From Trichobilharzia regenti (taxonomy: Eukaryota > Platyhelminthes > Trematoda > Strigeidida > Schistosomatidae), in assembly GCA_944472135.2 (NCBI GenBank), contig OX235270.1, forward strand, positions 147,761,632 through 147,825,631: a stretch of DNA of 64,000 nucleotides, given 5' to 3'. This document shows, in pieces, positions 33,022 through 45,615 of the stretch. The stretch's first letter is position 1. Every line of letters begins with the position of its first letter. The notes under the pieces are model-generated. The model was not told the DNA's origin. It did not search any database and worked only from the letters and a program-made list of their open reading frames with translations. The translations under genes and the position numbers were made by a program.

Positions 33022-35966
33022 CAAGCCAGCACGTACTGGCGACTAACGTCGCTGGCGAACCGCTCTCATGTCGCCTCTTCTATGTTACCGACCGTAACAC
33101 TGGGATACGCTTCCTAATTGATACCGGAGCGGAGGTCAGTGTAATCCCACCCACAGTAGAGGAGCGCAGGCGGCCAATGTCTCTTCAACTACGAGCCGCA
33201 AACGGTTCGCCAATTGCTACGTTCGGCAGGCGCTTTATAGATCTTAACATCGGTTTGCGTCGTTCACTTCGTTGGGTCTTCCTGGTGGCAGACGTTACCA
33301 CAGGTATAATTGGCATGGATCTATTGCAGCACTACCAATTACTGGTAGATACAGGTAATCATAAGTTAAGAGATCCTGTCACAAACCTCTCCGTCAGCGG
33401 TATCGTCACACAAGGCCCAGCCCTCAGCCCTGTATATGCCACACCCACTAGCACTGGTCCTTATTCGCATATACTGCAGTCTTTTTCAGATTTGTTCAAA
33501 CCTAGCAGCGGCCTGCCATGTGCGACTTCCAACGTCAAACACCATATTGTCACTACTGGCCCGCCAGTTTTCGCAAAGCCGAGGCGACTATCCCCAGAAA
33601 AACTAAAGGTTGTCAAAGCGGAGTTTGAGCATATGCTAGAAATGGGGATTATTAGGCCATCCAGCAGCCCGTGGTCCTCACCGTTGCACCTGGTACCTAA
33701 GAATAACGGTTTAGATTGGCGTCCTTGTGGCGACTACCGCAGACTAAACGCACAAACTGTTCCCGATCGCTACCCTGTCCCTCACATACACGATTTAACC
33801 GCCTCACTCAAGGGAGCTCGAGTATTCAGCAAACTGGACCTTACACGGGCTTACTACCAGATTCCCGTCGACCCCGAGGATATACCTAAGACTGCTGTGA
33901 TTACACCGTTTGGCCTGTTCGAGTTTCTTCGAATGCCTTTTGGCTTACGGAACGCTGCCCAAACCTTCCAGCGTTTTATACATGACGTTTTGCGCGGGCT
34001 TGATTTCGCCTTTGCCTATCTGGACGATATCTTGGTAGCTAGTCCAGATGAAGCCACTCATCAACTTCATTTGCAGACAGTTTTCCAAAGACTTGTGACA
34101 CACTCCCTCACACTCAACTTGCCGAAGTGTCAGATTGGAGTCACTTCCCTGAATTTTTTGGGACATAGGATAGACAAAGATGGAATTTATCCGTTACCTG
34201 ACCGGGTAGAAGCTATTCAAAACTTCCCTCTACCCACTTCTCCCAAGGCACTACGCACTTTTCTCGGGATGGTTAGTTACTACCGTCGCTTTATCCCACA
34301 GTGTGCTCATATCGTGACCCCCTTGACTGATATGCTTAAAGGGAAATGCAAGTCTTTGGTGTTCACTAAGGAAGCCTCGACAGCTTTTGCAGCTATCAAG
34401 AAAGCTATTGCTGACGCCACAATGTTGGTCCATCTAGATGTTCAACTTCCAATCAGCATCTCCGTAGATGCCTCTAATACTGCGATCGGAGCCGTCCTAC
34501 AACAGCGTATGGCTAATGTATGGCTACCGATTGCTTTCTTTTCACGTAAACTTACCGCATGCGAATCTCGATACAGCACATTCGGTAGGGAACTTCTCGC
34601 TGTCTACGCTGCTGTCAAGCATTTTCGTCACTTCGTGGAAGGCCGGCAATTTACGGTATTTACCGACCATAAGCCATTGACGTACGCCCTCCACACTACT
34701 TCAGACCGGTATTCACCGCGAGAATCACGCCATTTAGACTATATTTCCCAGTTCACTTCTGATATCCAGCACGTTTCTGGATCGGATAACGCGGTAGCAG
34801 ACGCTTTGTCTCGCGTATGTGCTACGTCCGTACCACCAACCATCGATCTTCATAAAATGGCCGAACTCCAACTGAACGATTTGAACTTAGAACACCTGTC
34901 AAATAAAACCTCACTGAAGATAGAACGCGTCCCCTTGCTAAACAGTGAGGCAACTATACTTTGCGATATGTCAACTGGTACTCCTCGACCGATTGTTCCC
35001 ACGTCTTTACGCCGAACTGTGTTTGAGTCACTCCACAACCTCTCCCATCCTGGCATACGAGCAACGGACAAGTTGATTTCTGCGAGATTTGCGTGGCCCG
35101 GTATGAACCGTGATGTGCGTCAATGGACACGTGCTTGTGTGCAATGCCAACGTGCTAAAGTCACCAAGCATAACATCACGCCGTTGGGGACGTTTGCGAC
35201 CCCAGACGCTCGGTTCCATCATATCCACCTGGATATAGTAGGGCCTCTGCCCCCGTCTAACGGCTGCTCGTATTTACTCACATGTGTGGATCGTTTCACA
35301 CGTTGGCCGGAAGCCATTCCGATACCTGATGTAACGGCTCAAACCGTCTGTCGTGCCTTCATGGAAGGCTGGGTTGCCCATTTTGGATGTCCCGCAACTG
35401 TCACTACCGACCGCGGACAACAATTTGAATCCACAAGCTTCAAAGAATTGTTAGAGATGCTGGGATGCAAACGCATTCGCACAACCGCGTATCATCCCGC
35501 GGCAAATGGCCTAGTAGAACGTTTCCACCGTCAACTCAAAGCTGCGTTGATGGCAGTGGACAACAGTAAGTGGACAGATTCGCTACCACTGGTCCTGCTT
35601 AGCATCCGGGCTACGCTTAAGGGGGATCTGCAGTGCTCGCCAGCTGAATTGGTGTACGGTACCACCATGCGTTTACCAGGCGAGCTAATCGCTCCCGAAA
35701 CTTTCGAGCCAAATTTCCCGATACCACCCGTTACGCTCAGCAACTTAAAAGTTTTATGCAGCGACTCCGACCAGTTTCCACACGCACTCAGAACCGAAAG
35801 GTTCAGGTTGATCGGCGACTTGATGACTGTACACACGTTTTCGTGCGTCACGACGCCATACGAAAGCCATTACAACCACCGTATGACGGGCCTTTTAAGG
35901 TCCTTAGTCGTAAAGATAAATTTTTCGTTATTGACCGATGCGGCCGCCCAGACACTGTCAGCATAG
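32937..35966 (+). CDS. pol: Ty3/gypsy pol polyprotein (protease, RT, RNase H, integrase), CsRn1/Boudicca-like
   Basis: An open frame of 1009 codons that overlaps gag. It begins at a GTG and probably depends on frameshift fusion. Domains: aspartic protease with D62-T-G-A; RT with L-D302-L-T-R-A-Y and Y361-L-D-D; RNase H starting with S-V-D-A-S near 505 and F-T-D-H-K near 576; integrase with an H-x-H/C-x2-C zinc part near 700-745 and a D766, D825, E861 (DD35E) core. Copying of the element's RNA and integration of the DNA are its family roles. Near 35716, after the integrase core, a one-base frameshift diverts the reading frame, so residues after about 925 are out of frame. The true C-terminus lies in the next frame at 35756-36175. 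Confidence 0.93.
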   Translation: MLVSSTLRSKSPKVHSPVHLRCSTIGKLASQHVLATNVAGEPLSCRLFYVTDRNTGIRFLIDTGAEVSVIPPTVEERRRPMSLQLRAANGSPIATFGRRFIDLNIGLRRSLRWVFLVADVTTGIIGMDLLQHYQLLVDTGNHKLRDPVTNLSVSGIVTQGPALSPVYATPTSTGPYSHILQSFSDLFKPSSGLPCATSNVKHHIVTTGPPVFAKPRRLSPEKLKVVKAEFEHMLEMGIIRPSSSPWSSPLHLVPKNNGLDWRPCGDYRRLNAQTVPDRYPVPHIHDLTASLKGARVFSKLDLTRAYYQIPVDPEDIPKTAVITPFGLFEFLRMPFGLRNAAQTFQRFIHDVLRGLDFAFAYLDDILVASPDEATHQLHLQTVFQRLVTHSLTLNLPKCQIGVTSLNFLGHRIDKDGIYPLPDRVEAIQNFPLPTSPKALRTFLGMVSYYRRFIPQCAHIVTPLTDMLKGKCKSLVFTKEASTAFAAIKKAIADATMLVHLDVQLPISISVDASNTAIGAVLQQRMANVWLPIAFFSRKLTACESRYSTFGRELLAVYAAVKHFRHFVEGRQFTVFTDHKPLTYALHTTSDRYSPRESRHLDYISQFTSDIQHVSGSDNAVADALSRVCATSVPPTIDLHKMAELQLNDLNLEHLSNKTSLKIERVPLLNSEATILCDMSTGTPRPIVPTSLRRTVFESLHNLSHPGIRATDKLISARFAWPGMNRDVRQWTRACVQCQRAKVTKHNITPLGTFATPDARFHHIHLDIVGPLPPSNGCSYLLTCVDRFTRWPEAIPIPDVTAQTVCRAFMEGWVAHFGCPATVTTDRGQQFESTSFKELLEMLGCKRIRTTAYHPAANGLVERFHRQLKAALMAVDNSKWTDSLPLVLLSIRATLKGDLQCSPAELVYGTTMRLPGELIAPETFEPNFPIPPVTLSNLKVLCSDSDQFPHALRTERFRLIGDLMTVHTFSCVTTPYESHYNHRMTGLLRSLVVKINFSLLTDAAAQTLSA

Positions 35967-36175
35967 ACAGACTTAAAGCGGCATACACTGAAGAACCTTC
36001 ACCCTCCCCATCGGCCCAATCAAATAGCCCCACTGAACCTAGTCCTTGTCCAGACTCAACTACCTCACCTCCGGTGGTGAATGATGATTCTCCTACCGTC
36101 ACCAGTAAGACCCCTGTCACACGTGCTGGTCGACGTGTTCACTGGCCCAAGAAGTTCGTAGAATTCTTTCACTGA
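35720..36175 (+). pseudogene. Integrase C-terminal domain, out of frame with pol
   Basis: This frame carries the G-P-F/Y-type module: [10 protein letters not shown], then F-V-I-D-R-C-G and [11 protein letters not shown] Pro/Ser/Thr-rich tail follows, ending at 36175. It was evidently part of pol before the frameshift near 35716. The same shift is in the mirrored copy. Confidence 0.85.
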
Positions 36176-36428
36176 ACTAATCCATAGGTAATGCTACTAG
36201 TGATTTTTTATTCCTTGTCAAAATTTCTAATTCAATTCTGCTATATTTAATCTATTTGGTCCCGCTTCTGGGAGTAGTCGTTTTAACCCTCACTAATCCT
36301 TTTAATCTTTATCTCTCGTCACAGAGGACCAGCAGCAGTTTGTTTTTACCCCTAATTTTTCATCTATTTCATATCAATCTACTCGCTAGATCAGTTGGCT
36401 TCTCATGTCATCTTGTAACCCACACCAA
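36176..36428 (+). other. Retrotransposon 3' flank; no 3' LTR found
   Basis: 253 bp after pol, still inside the palindrome II arm. I find nothing resembling 32239-32568 here, so the 3' LTR was lost, or lay beyond the junction at which the palindrome formed. Confidence 0.5.
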
Positions 36429-37130
36429 TGCTCCCTTCCTCCGCTTCAACAGAACCTAGCAGTCATGTTAAAGGCAATCATTATACCAGCGTATGATAAG
36501 GAGCAGGGTAAAAAAAACAACAGAAGAAAATGGGAAAGAAGGTTAAGATTTCAAAATCGGTGTAAAGGTACTACAAAAGCTTGTGCGAAATCAATGCGAG
36601 GAAAAGTGGTGCAACTTGGAAGTAGTACGTTAGAATGAGATAAAACAAAGGAAGTTTCTACCCTGTGAGAACTTATAAAATTACAGAGAAGTTAGTACAT
36701 AACCAATAGCTATGAGTAGTTATCATTACCAAAATTACTTTGTTCATGTTGCTAAGTGCATAACTAAGATGATGCATAATGTTTATAAGTACGGTTCACA
36801 AAATAAATGAATTGCAGGAGGGCATAAACCCGAAGGAATATAGTACAGGCTGTGAAAATAAATTGAGCGGATTACTATGTACAGCATAGAAGTGAAGCAT
36901 TTATGCGCAAAAAATATGTATATCTGTCCATTTAACTATACAGTGGAAGTTTTTTTTGTTTTTTTTTTATAATCTTTTTTTTATTTAAAAAAATTTTTTG
37001 TTTATTTATTATTATTTTACATTTTTTTACTTTTTTGTATTTTCTTTTTTTAAATATTTTTTCTATAAAAATTTTTTTTAATAATAATTAATTTTTTTGG
37101 AAAGGTAATATACTGTTCATAATTCCTCTT
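36429..37130. other. Unpaired centre of palindrome II, T-rich
   Basis: 702 bp between the arms (36428 pairs with 37131; 36429 and 37130 do not pair). The first half is ordinary AT-rich sequence with a short basic frame (36405-36638) of no known family. 36949-37098 is an extreme run of T with occasional A and G. No gene. Confidence 0.9.
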
Positions 37131-37383
37131 TTGGTGTGGGTTACAAGATGACATGAGAAGCCAACTGATCTAGCGAGTAGATTGATATGAAATAGATGAA
37201 AAATTAGGGGTAAAAACAAACTGCTGCTGGTCCTCTGTAACGAGAGATAAAGATTAAAAGGATTAGTGAGGGTTAAAACGACTACTCCCAGAAGCGGGAC
37301 CAAATAGATTAAATATAGCAGAATTGAATAAGAAATTGTGACAAGGAATAAAAAATCACTAGTAGCATTACCTATGGATTAGT

Positions 37384-37840
37384 TCAGTGAAAGAATTCTA
37401 CGAACCTCTTGGGCCAGTGAACACGTCGACCAGCACGTGTGACAGGGGTCTTACTGGTGACGGTAGGAGAATCATCATTCACCACCGGAGGTGAGGTAGT
37501 TGAGTCTGGACAAGGACTAGGTTCAGTGGGGCTATTTGATTGAGCCGATGGGGAGGGTGAAGGTTCTTCAGTGTATGCCGCTTTAAGTCTGTCTATGCTG
37601 ACAGTGTCTGGGCGGCCGCATCGGTCAATAACGAAAAATTTATCTTTACGACTAAGGACCTTAAAAGGCCCGTCATACGGTGGTTGTAATGGCTTTCGTA
37701 TGGCGTCGTGACGCACGAAAACGTGTGTACAGTCATCAAGTCGCCGATCAACCTGAACCTTTCGGTTCTGAGTGCGTGTGGAAACTGGTCGGAGTCGCTG
37801 CATAAAACTTTTAAGTTGCTGAGCGTAACGGGTGGTATCG
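37384..37840 (-). pseudogene. Integrase C-terminal domain, mirrored copy
   Basis: Mirror of 35720-36175, differing by one Lys/Arg change near the end. Separated from pol by the same frameshift. Confidence 0.85.
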
Positions 37841-40622
37841 GGAAATTTGGCTCGAAAGTTTCGGGAGCGATTAGCTCGCCTGGTAAACGCATGGTGGTAC
37901 CGTACACCAATTCAGCTGGCGAGCACTGCAGATCCCCCTTAAGCGTAGCCCGGATGCTAAGCAGGACCAGTGGTAGCGAATCTGTCCACTTACTGTTGTC
38001 CACTGCCATCAACGCAGCTTTGAGTTGACGGTGGAAACGTTCTACTAGGCCATTTGCCGCGGGATGATACGCGGTTGTGCGAATGCGTTTGCATCCCAGC
38101 ATCTCTAACAATTCTTTGAAGCTTGTGGATTCAAATTGTTGTCCGCGGTCGGTAGTGACAGTTGCGGGACATCCAAAATGGGCAACCCAGCCTTCCATGA
38201 AGGCACGACAGACGGTTTGAGCCGTTACATCAGGTATCGGAATGGCTTCCGGCCAACGTGTGAAACGATCCACACATGTGAGTAAATACGAGCAGCCGTT
38301 AGACGGGGGCAGAGGCCCTACTATATCCAGGTGGATATGATGGAACCGAGCGTCTGGGGTCGCAAACGTCCCCAACGGCGTGATGTTATGCTTGGTGACT
38401 TTAGCACGTTGGCATTGCACACAAGCACGTGTCCATTGACGCACATCACGGTTCATACCGGGCCACGCAAATCTCGCAGAAATCAACTTGTCCGTTGCTC
38501 GTATGCCAGGATGGGAGAGGTTGTGGAGTGACTCAAACACAGTTCGGCGTAAAGACGTGGGAACAATCGGTCGAGGAGTACCAGTTGACATATCGCAAAG
38601 TATAGTTGCCTCACTGTTTAGCAAGGGGACGCGTTCTATCTTCAGTGAGGTTTTATTTGACAGGTGTTCTAAGTTCAAATCGTTCAGTTGGAGTTCGGCC
38701 ATTTTATGAAGATCGATGGTTGGTGGTACGGACGTAGCACATACGCGAGACAAAGCGTCTGCTACCGCGTTATCCGATCCAGAAACGTGCTGGATATCAG
38801 AAGTGAACTGGGAAATATAGTCTAAATGGCGTGATTCTCGCGGTGAATACCGGTCTGAAGTAGTGTGGAGGGCGTACGTCAATGGCTTATGGTCGGTAAA
38901 TACCGTAAATTGCCGGCCTTCCACGAAGTGACGAAAATGCTTGACAGCAGCGTAGACAGCGAGAAGTTCCCTACCGAATGTGCTGTATCGAGATTCGCAT
39001 GCGGTAAGTTTACGTGAAAAGAAAGCAATCGGTAGCCATACATTAGCCATACGCTGTTGTAGGACGGCTCCGATCGCAGTATTAGAGGCATCTACGGAGA
39101 TGCTGATTGGAAGTTGAACATCTAGATGGACCAACATTGTGGCGTCAGCAATAGCTTTCTTGATAGCTGCAAAAGCTGTCGAGGCTTCCTTAGTGAACAC
39201 CAAAGACTTGCATTTCCCTTTAAGCATATCAGTCAAGGGGGTCACGATATGAGCACACTGTGGGATAAAGCGACGGTAGTAACTAACCATCCCGAGAAAA
39301 GTGCGTAGTGCCTTGGGAGAAGTGGGTAGAGGGAAGTTTTGAATAGCTTCTACCCGGTCAGGTAACGGATAAATTCCATCTTTGTCTATCCTATGTCCCA
39401 AAAAATTCAGGGAAGTGACTCCAATCTGACACTTCGGCAAGTTGAGTGTGAGGGAGTGTGTCACAAGTCTTTGGAAAACTGTCTGCAAATGAAGTTGATG
39501 AGTGGCTTCATCTGGACTAGCTACCAAGATATCGTCCAGATAGGCAAAGGCGAAATCAAGCCCGCGCAAAACGTCATGTATAAAACGCTGGAAGGTTTGG
39601 GCAGCGTTCCGTAAGCCAAAAGGCATTCGAAGAAACTCGAACAGGCCAAACGGTGTAATCACAGCAGTCTTAGGTATATCCTCGGGGTCGACGGGAATCT
39701 GGTAGTAAGCCCGTGTAAGGTCCAGTTTGCTGAATACTCGAGCTCCCTTGAGTGAGGCGGTTAAATCGTGTATGTGAGGGACAGGGTAGCGATCGGGAAC
39801 AGTTTGTGCGTTTAGTCTGCGGTAGTCGCCACAAGGACGCCAATCTAAACCGTTATTCTTAGGTACCAGGTGCAACGGTGAGGACCACGGGCTGCTGGAT
39901 GGCCTAATAATCCCCATTTCTAGCATATGCTCAAACTCCGCTTTGACAACCTTTAGTTTTTCTGGGGATAGTCGCCTCGGCTTTGCGAAAACTGGCGGGC
40001 CAGTAGTGACAATATGGTGTTTGACGTTGGAAGTCGCACATGGCAGGCCGCTGCTAGGTTTGAACAAATCTGAAAAAGACTGCAGTATATGCGAATAAGG
40101 ACCAGTGCTAGTGGGTGTGGCATATACAGGGCTGAGGGCTGGGCCTTGTGTGACGATACCGCTGACGGAGAGGTTTGTGACAGGATCTCTTAACTTATGA
40201 TTACCTGTATCTACCAGTAATTGGTAGTGCTGCAATAGATCCATGCCAATTATACCTGTGGTAACGTCTGCCACCAGGAAGACCCAACGAAGTGAACGAC
40301 GCAAACCGATGTTAAGATCTATAAAGCGCCTGCCGAACGTAGCAATTGGCGAACCGTTTGCGGCTCGTAGTTGAAGAGACATTGGCCGCCTGCGCTCCTC
40401 TACTGTGGGTGGGATTACACTGACCTCTGCTCCGGTATCAATTAGGAAGCGTATCCCAGTGTTACGGTCGGTAACATAGAAGAGGCGACATGAGAGCGGT
40501 TCGCCAGCGACGTTAGTCGCCAGTACGTGCTGGCTTGCTAGTTTCCCGATTGTTGAACATCGAAGGTGCACGGGCGAGTGCACTTTTGGGCTTTTGCTCC
40601 GTAACGTCGATGATACCAGCAC
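37593..40622 (-). CDS. pol: Ty3/gypsy pol polyprotein, mirrored copy
   Basis: Translates identically over all 1009 codons to the copy at 32937-35966: same protease, RT (Y-L-D-D), RNase H and DD35E integrase, and the same frameshift before the C-terminal module. Identity over 3 kb points to a very recent inverted duplication, continuing gene conversion, or an assembly artefact. Confidence 0.93.
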   Translation of the reverse strand: MLVSSTLRSKSPKVHSPVHLRCSTIGKLASQHVLATNVAGEPLSCRLFYVTDRNTGIRFLIDTGAEVSVIPPTVEERRRPMSLQLRAANGSPIATFGRRFIDLNIGLRRSLRWVFLVADVTTGIIGMDLLQHYQLLVDTGNHKLRDPVTNLSVSGIVTQGPALSPVYATPTSTGPYSHILQSFSDLFKPSSGLPCATSNVKHHIVTTGPPVFAKPRRLSPEKLKVVKAEFEHMLEMGIIRPSSSPWSSPLHLVPKNNGLDWRPCGDYRRLNAQTVPDRYPVPHIHDLTASLKGARVFSKLDLTRAYYQIPVDPEDIPKTAVITPFGLFEFLRMPFGLRNAAQTFQRFIHDVLRGLDFAFAYLDDILVASPDEATHQLHLQTVFQRLVTHSLTLNLPKCQIGVTSLNFLGHRIDKDGIYPLPDRVEAIQNFPLPTSPKALRTFLGMVSYYRRFIPQCAHIVTPLTDMLKGKCKSLVFTKEASTAFAAIKKAIADATMLVHLDVQLPISISVDASNTAIGAVLQQRMANVWLPIAFFSRKLTACESRYSTFGRELLAVYAAVKHFRHFVEGRQFTVFTDHKPLTYALHTTSDRYSPRESRHLDYISQFTSDIQHVSGSDNAVADALSRVCATSVPPTIDLHKMAELQLNDLNLEHLSNKTSLKIERVPLLNSEATILCDMSTGTPRPIVPTSLRRTVFESLHNLSHPGIRATDKLISARFAWPGMNRDVRQWTRACVQCQRAKVTKHNITPLGTFATPDARFHHIHLDIVGPLPPSNGCSYLLTCVDRFTRWPEAIPIPDVTAQTVCRAFMEGWVAHFGCPATVTTDRGQQFESTSFKELLEMLGCKRIRTTAYHPAANGLVERFHRQLKAALMAVDNSKWTDSLPLVLLSIRATLKGDLQCSPAELVYGTTMRLPGELIAPETFEPNFPIPPVTLSNLKVLCSDSDQFPHALRTERFRLIGDLMTVHTFSCVTTPYESHYNHRMTGLLRSLVVKINFSLLTDAAAQTLSA

Positions 40623-40817
40623 ACTCCAGGCTGGTTACTTCGGGACTGTCGGCGCTTGCTGCTAGCACGTGGCAAGGGTCTACTACTGCGCGAACTCGAG
40701 GGACTGCGTCCACGACTCCTGGAGTTCATCTCCTGTCGTATACTACAGATCTCCTCGTATAGCTTGGCAATATGGGCCACCGCGTCAAAGCTTGATGACC
40801 CCCCATCAGCCATCTTG
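40538..40817 (-). pseudogene. gag with CHCC knuckle, mirrored copy
   Basis: Mirror of 32742-33021, with one Cys/Arg difference in the linker before the knuckle. Confidence 0.75.
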
Positions 40818-40990
40818 CACACAAGACAAAATATTAACAAGGTGATAAAAAAATAAATGTAAGCACAAACAAAACAAATCTTTATAACCGTGCGTGAAAG
40901 AAAAAAAATAACAAAATAGACGGTACGTAAAAAGAATTGTTAACACGTTAAGCTACTATGGCGGAAAACGGTGAAAACGGGCTCACCACT

Positions 40991-41320
40991 TGTAAGTGTT
41001 GAGGTTAGACTTAAGATAGTCTTCGATATCACCACACTTACTAAAAACTTCACCGTCTTATGACTTTACCAGTACTCTACCTAACGTGTAAGTACTGATT
41101 AACTCAATCAAAGTTTAAAAGCTAACAATGGAAAGAATTCTTAGTATGAGTTGTATTTAACGTAAATGAATAACAGATTTAATAAATAAAGTGACTGTAC
41201 AACTTATCTGCAGACGTTGCTGGAGGTAGGCTCGGAGAGTGTGCGAAAAGAGAGCACAACAAGAGAGCGAACCAATGAACGTACGGAAGACTCCCAAGTC
41301 AAAAGATAAAACGTGGATCA
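40991..41320 (-). mobile_element. 5' LTR, mirrored copy (probable limits)
   Basis: Mirror of 32239-32568, with a few single-base differences near 41045-41085. The primer-binding site mirrors to about 40971-40988. Confidence 0.5.
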
Positions 41321-42124
41321 CCGTGGGTGAGTCAGTTTAAGCAAAAGTTCAAAGGTACAATGTGCACTACAAGACAAAATTTGAGATACCATGTGATAGA
41401 GACAGTGTAGGCTTCTAAGATTCTGAACATTATTCATTTTTGAGCAACATCCGTGTGCGATTTTCTTGGACAGGTGTGAGAAGGTTCTCCTCTGTAATTT
41501 TCCATAAATTTTGAGTAAAACTCCCACAATACGACGCCACTTAACACGACATGAAAAAAAACCGGACACATATAGTGGAAGACAGTTATCCTCTTCAAGT
41601 CTTCCAGTTTCCATGATTATATCTCAATCATAGAAAAGCACTGAGTAGATTGCTGTGCAATATACCTGTTCTTTAATCGGTACTTCGGAAATAGCTGATA
41701 ACTCCAGAGATAGCTGAAGTCGAGAAATACTACACGAGGTTTTTGTAAGTGAGCTGAGATTTCATCTTCACTCGGTTCTTTACTGCTAATGCCACTTTCA
41801 CATAAGTGAAATGGTCAACACGCTCATTTATATGATATAAACGTAGCAACAAGATTATTTGAATTTGTCGAAAATGAGCGTAACAACTGAGAGATACATT
41901 ACATGTAGTCGTTATGTTGGGCTACTCACTAAAAGCATAGGATTGTAATGGCTTTATTGCATATCCCTGCTAAATGTTACAATGATGTCCGCTGCAATGC
42001 AGCAATGAGTTTCAAGTGGCCTTGAATTTCGAGGAAGCTTTAATTGATGTAATTGCAGTGGTTCAAATTCACAAGAAGGCGCCAGTTCAAATCCCGGGGT
42101 CGCTGAACAGTTGTGGCCTTTTCT
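41321..42124. other. Non-coding stretch, mirror of 31435-32238
   Basis: No gene. Contains the mirrored echo of the palindrome III core at about 42050-42110. Confidence 0.4.
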
Positions 42125-42833
42125 ACGGTAAGTCCCTAAACATAATGATAAACAATTCTATTAATACATGTATGATGTAAGTGAACTGAAATAAGGATGA
42201 CAGTTGCAGAAATGAGCCTGGTATTATATCCTTCTTGGAAATATTTCCCTCCTAGTTTAGTTTCAGTATTAGGTGAATGGAATGCAATCTACAGATTCAT
42301 GAAATTCACATACTGACGTAGTACTTTTCCAGAATCCTAGTTAGTGTCTCCTCAGTAAAGTGAGAAATGGGTATTGTACTTGTGTAAACTCAATAGGTTG
42401 TGAACTTCTGCCAATGAAAGTGACAACAATTCTTGTAATTACCAGTTATAATCTTAGCTAGAGTGCATGCAACATTCATCAGTTGTTAATTGGCCACTTG
42501 ATGAACATCGAATCAATGCAGAAAGCGCAGAAGATTAAGTACAACATGTACTCGTGATTTCACTATGAAGCATGCATGCCAAATGCATTACTTTAGGGGC
42601 CTACACAGTTCACAAATTTATATTTGTCCTTACTGAGCTTAATATAGCGAATCTTGTGAAGTAACTTTCTTATGCATAAGGGAAGAGCAAGGTATTCATA
42701 ATTTTTTCCTAAAGGCTGAATTGCACTACGAACCGACGTGAAGTTGTATTTATACAAATAACCTGGAAAACAAAGCCCCCCTTACCTTCTGAACAACTTG
42801 TCCTTATTCCAGGACTATTACAATAATAATAGT

Positions 42834-42973
42834 GTGCGTCAGTGGTACAGCGGTTAAGACGCTCGCCGACCATGCACATGGTCCGTGGTTCGATCCCCGG
42901 CCGACGCACTCCTTGTGCTGGAAATTCCGCACTGTACCACTAGTACTGTTTCTGGAATAAAGCAAATTATTAC
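42834..42973 (+). mobile_element. tRNA-derived SINE family B
   Basis: Counterpart of 30586-30725 (same A and B boxes, same LINE2-like tail). Confidence 0.8.
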
Positions 42974-43228
42974 CACTATCGTTACTAACTTTATTCCGCC
43001 TATGAGCCAAAAACATGGCCATGGAATCGCAATACAATGTAGTAGTGCGAATTCAAAAGGAGGCGTCAGTTCAAAACCCGTTGCTCGCTGAACAGTTACA
43101 GCATAACTGTTCAGCGAGCAACGGGTTTTGAACTGACGCCTCCTTTTGAATTCGCACTACTACATTGTATTGCGATTCCATGGCCATGTTTTTGGCTCAT
43201 AGGCGGAATAAAGTTAGTAACGATAGTG

Positions 43229-43368
43229 GTAATAATTTGCTTTATTCCAGAAACAGTACTAGTGGTACAGTGCGGAATTTCCAGCACAAGGAGTGCGTCG
43301 GCCGGGGATCGAACCACGGACCATGTGCATGGTCGGCGAGCGTCTTAACCGCTGTACCACTGACGCAC
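43229..43368 (-). mobile_element. tRNA-derived SINE family B
   Basis: Counterpart of 30191-30330. Confidence 0.8.
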
Positions 43369-44077
43369 ACTATTATTATTGTAATAGTCCTGGAATAAGG
43401 ACAAGTTGTTCAGAAGGTAAGGGGGGCTTTGTTTTCCAGGTTATTTGTATAAATACAACTTCACGTCGGTTCGTAGTGCAATTCAGCCTTTAGGAAAAAA
43501 TTATGAATACCTTGCTCTTCCCTTATGCATAAGAAAGTTACTTCACAAGATTCGCTATATTAAGCTCAGTAAGGACAAATATAAATTTGTGAACTGTGTA
43601 GGCCCCTAAAGTAATGCATTTGGCATGCATGCTTCATAGTGAAATCACGAGTACATGTTGTACTTAATCTTCTGCGCTTTCTGCATTGATTCGATGTTCA
43701 TCAAGTGGCCAATTAACAACTGATGAATGTTGCATGCACTCTAGCTAAGATTATAACTGGTAATTACAAGAATTGTTGTCACTTTCATTGGCAGAAGTTC
43801 ACAACCTATTGAGTTTACACAAGTACAATACCCATTTCTCACTTTACTGAGGAGACACTAACTAGGATTCTGGAAAAGTACTACGTCAGTATGTGAATTT
43901 CATGAATCTGTAGATTGCATTCCATTCACCTAATACTGAAACTAAACTAGGAGGGAAATATTTCCAAGAAGGATATAATACCAGGCTCATTTCTGCAACT
44001 GTCATCCTTATTTCAGTTCACTTACATCATACATGTATTAATAGAATTGTTTATCATTATGTTTAGGGACTTACCGT

Positions 44078-45098
44078 GGAACAGTCTCGTCAACGTAGTG
44101 TATGCTGATCGTATTGTCCAGTTAGACTGTCAGAAGTGACCACTGAAACTGGAAGATATGAAAAGACTACTGGTTTTGGATCGCAGTTCCTGTACCATTT
44201 CTTCTGTGTTAAGTATTCTAATGTGGTGAGTAATATTGGGGTTAAGCTTATGGTGTTAAGGAGAAATGTGACTGCAAACGTTGTTAATGACACATGCATT
44301 CACTCTGTGTAATCTCACATATCCGAGCAACCCTTGTTTTCCTTATCACTGTTCGTTCTCCATCACATTTATGCTCATTATAGTTCCATTTAATTTCTGT
44401 TTTTCTTTACCTTTGTGTACTATATAGAATGTGATAACTTAAACGGGTGCACTTGTGTTCAAGCTTTTATGTTGAAAGTCACCCTGTCAGAGTGGTCTAT
44501 AATGAAATGCTAAAACGTAGATAAAAATAAGCGAAATGTCAACAAATGATAGTCGCATTTTTTCATTTGGTTCTCGTCTAACTGAAAAAAAGAGTTATCT
44601 CACAATAATTTCTCCTCTTACCCGAGATAACTTTTACACTCTGTCTCGTTATGTCTCAAGCGTTAGTTTATTTTATCCCACATCCTAAATTCTAAGTCGA
44701 AATACATCTGATGAAATATGTTTCGTTTATTACCAACTAAATATAATATTTTTCAAGTGTGGAATGTAACATATCGCATTGCTGCACTCCTGTGTTGACT
44801 TCTATGTTAAAACTCAGCCAGTCAGCATTTGTCACTGCAGCTGCCTAGTGTCACAACGCACTCCAGTGTTAATTGGCTTAAAGAATTGTTAATGCCGTTC
44901 CCTAAGTAGTTGATGCATTTCCCAATTCCTAAAATTGTCCAGATAAAGTGCACAGAAGAAAAAAACATAAGCCAGAAGTTAGTAACACGGACATGAGAAA
45001 TAGTGTGAATAGAAGTGAATGAGATGAATGATTTTTTCCCTGTCGTACGCTTAACTAAAACACTCATGTGTATGAATGAAGCGAAAAGTTGTGTGAGT
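44078..45098. other. Non-coding stretch, mirror of 28461-29481
   Basis: Nothing recognised. Confidence 0.35.
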
Positions 45099-45228
45099 GA
45101 CTTGATATAATCATGAGCAATAATTTGTGCTCGAAACGTCATCAGGTAATATTGTTGTAGAACATTGTGTGACTTGTGAAAATAAAATCTTATTCATAGT
45201 GGAATTGTAGTCTATCACAGTGCCCAAG
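45099..45228 (+). repeat. Hairpin/GAAAC-GTC repeat, mirrored copy
   Basis: Mirror of 28331-28460. The hairpin and GAAAC-GTC are at 45115-45140. Confidence 0.6.
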
Positions 45229-45313
45229 TTTTATACTTATGTCAAAAATACCTATGCGTTATGTGTCTCCTAATTGTTTCATTGTCTTCCTCATTGCAGG
45301 TTGTCAGTCTTCG

Positions 45314-45615
45314 TAGACATTCTACAAGATGTCTGTCTGTTTTCGACATAGAACTTTACACAAATGTGCGGCAGTTCAAGTCGCCACACTCCGTGTAGCA
45401 CGCGAAGCAAGAGAAGAAAGTACAAGAAAAGTATAATAGAGACAGTAAGCAGAGTTGTGAGACAAAGGAGGAGTAATAACGAAGAACGCTGGAAAGAGCA
45501 CTATGAGGAGCAGTTTAATTGGCCCACAACCACGCTCAACCTACAAGATGTCGTCATACATGGTGTCTGCAAGCAGTCTTTCAATACATCCACCTCTCAC
45601 AAAGCCTTAAGATGA
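45314..45615 (+). pseudogene. RTE linker fragment, mirrored copy
   Basis: Mirror of 27944-28245. The frame at 45364-45615 is identical in translation. Confidence 0.55.

Larger units (their letters stand above)
18851..36428. repeat. Palindrome II, left arm (strictly collinear part)
   Basis: Positions x pair with 73559-x at 37131-54708. Checks: frames at 32937/40622, 26358/47201, 19670/53889 and 18851/54708 all sum to 73559. A local 3-bp offset at LINE1 comes from one ATT repeat. Inversion continues further out (14.7-18.8 kb against 56.3-60.7 kb) with sums of about 75393-75401, because the right side has one more 1842-bp unit. I saw only scattered substitutions between arms. Confidence 0.95.
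42125..44077. repeat. Palindrome III, mirrored copy
   Basis: Centre at about 43101. Same arms and near-zero spacer as 29482-31434, so a palindrome is nested within each arm of a larger palindrome. Confidence 0.95.

Noticed and set aside
33945..34166. Minus-strand frames inside the gypsy pol
   Set aside because: Antisense shadows of a strongly supported plus-strand polyprotein.
36176..36428. 3' LTR of the gypsy element
   Set aside because: No visible similarity to the inferred 5' LTR at 32239-32568.
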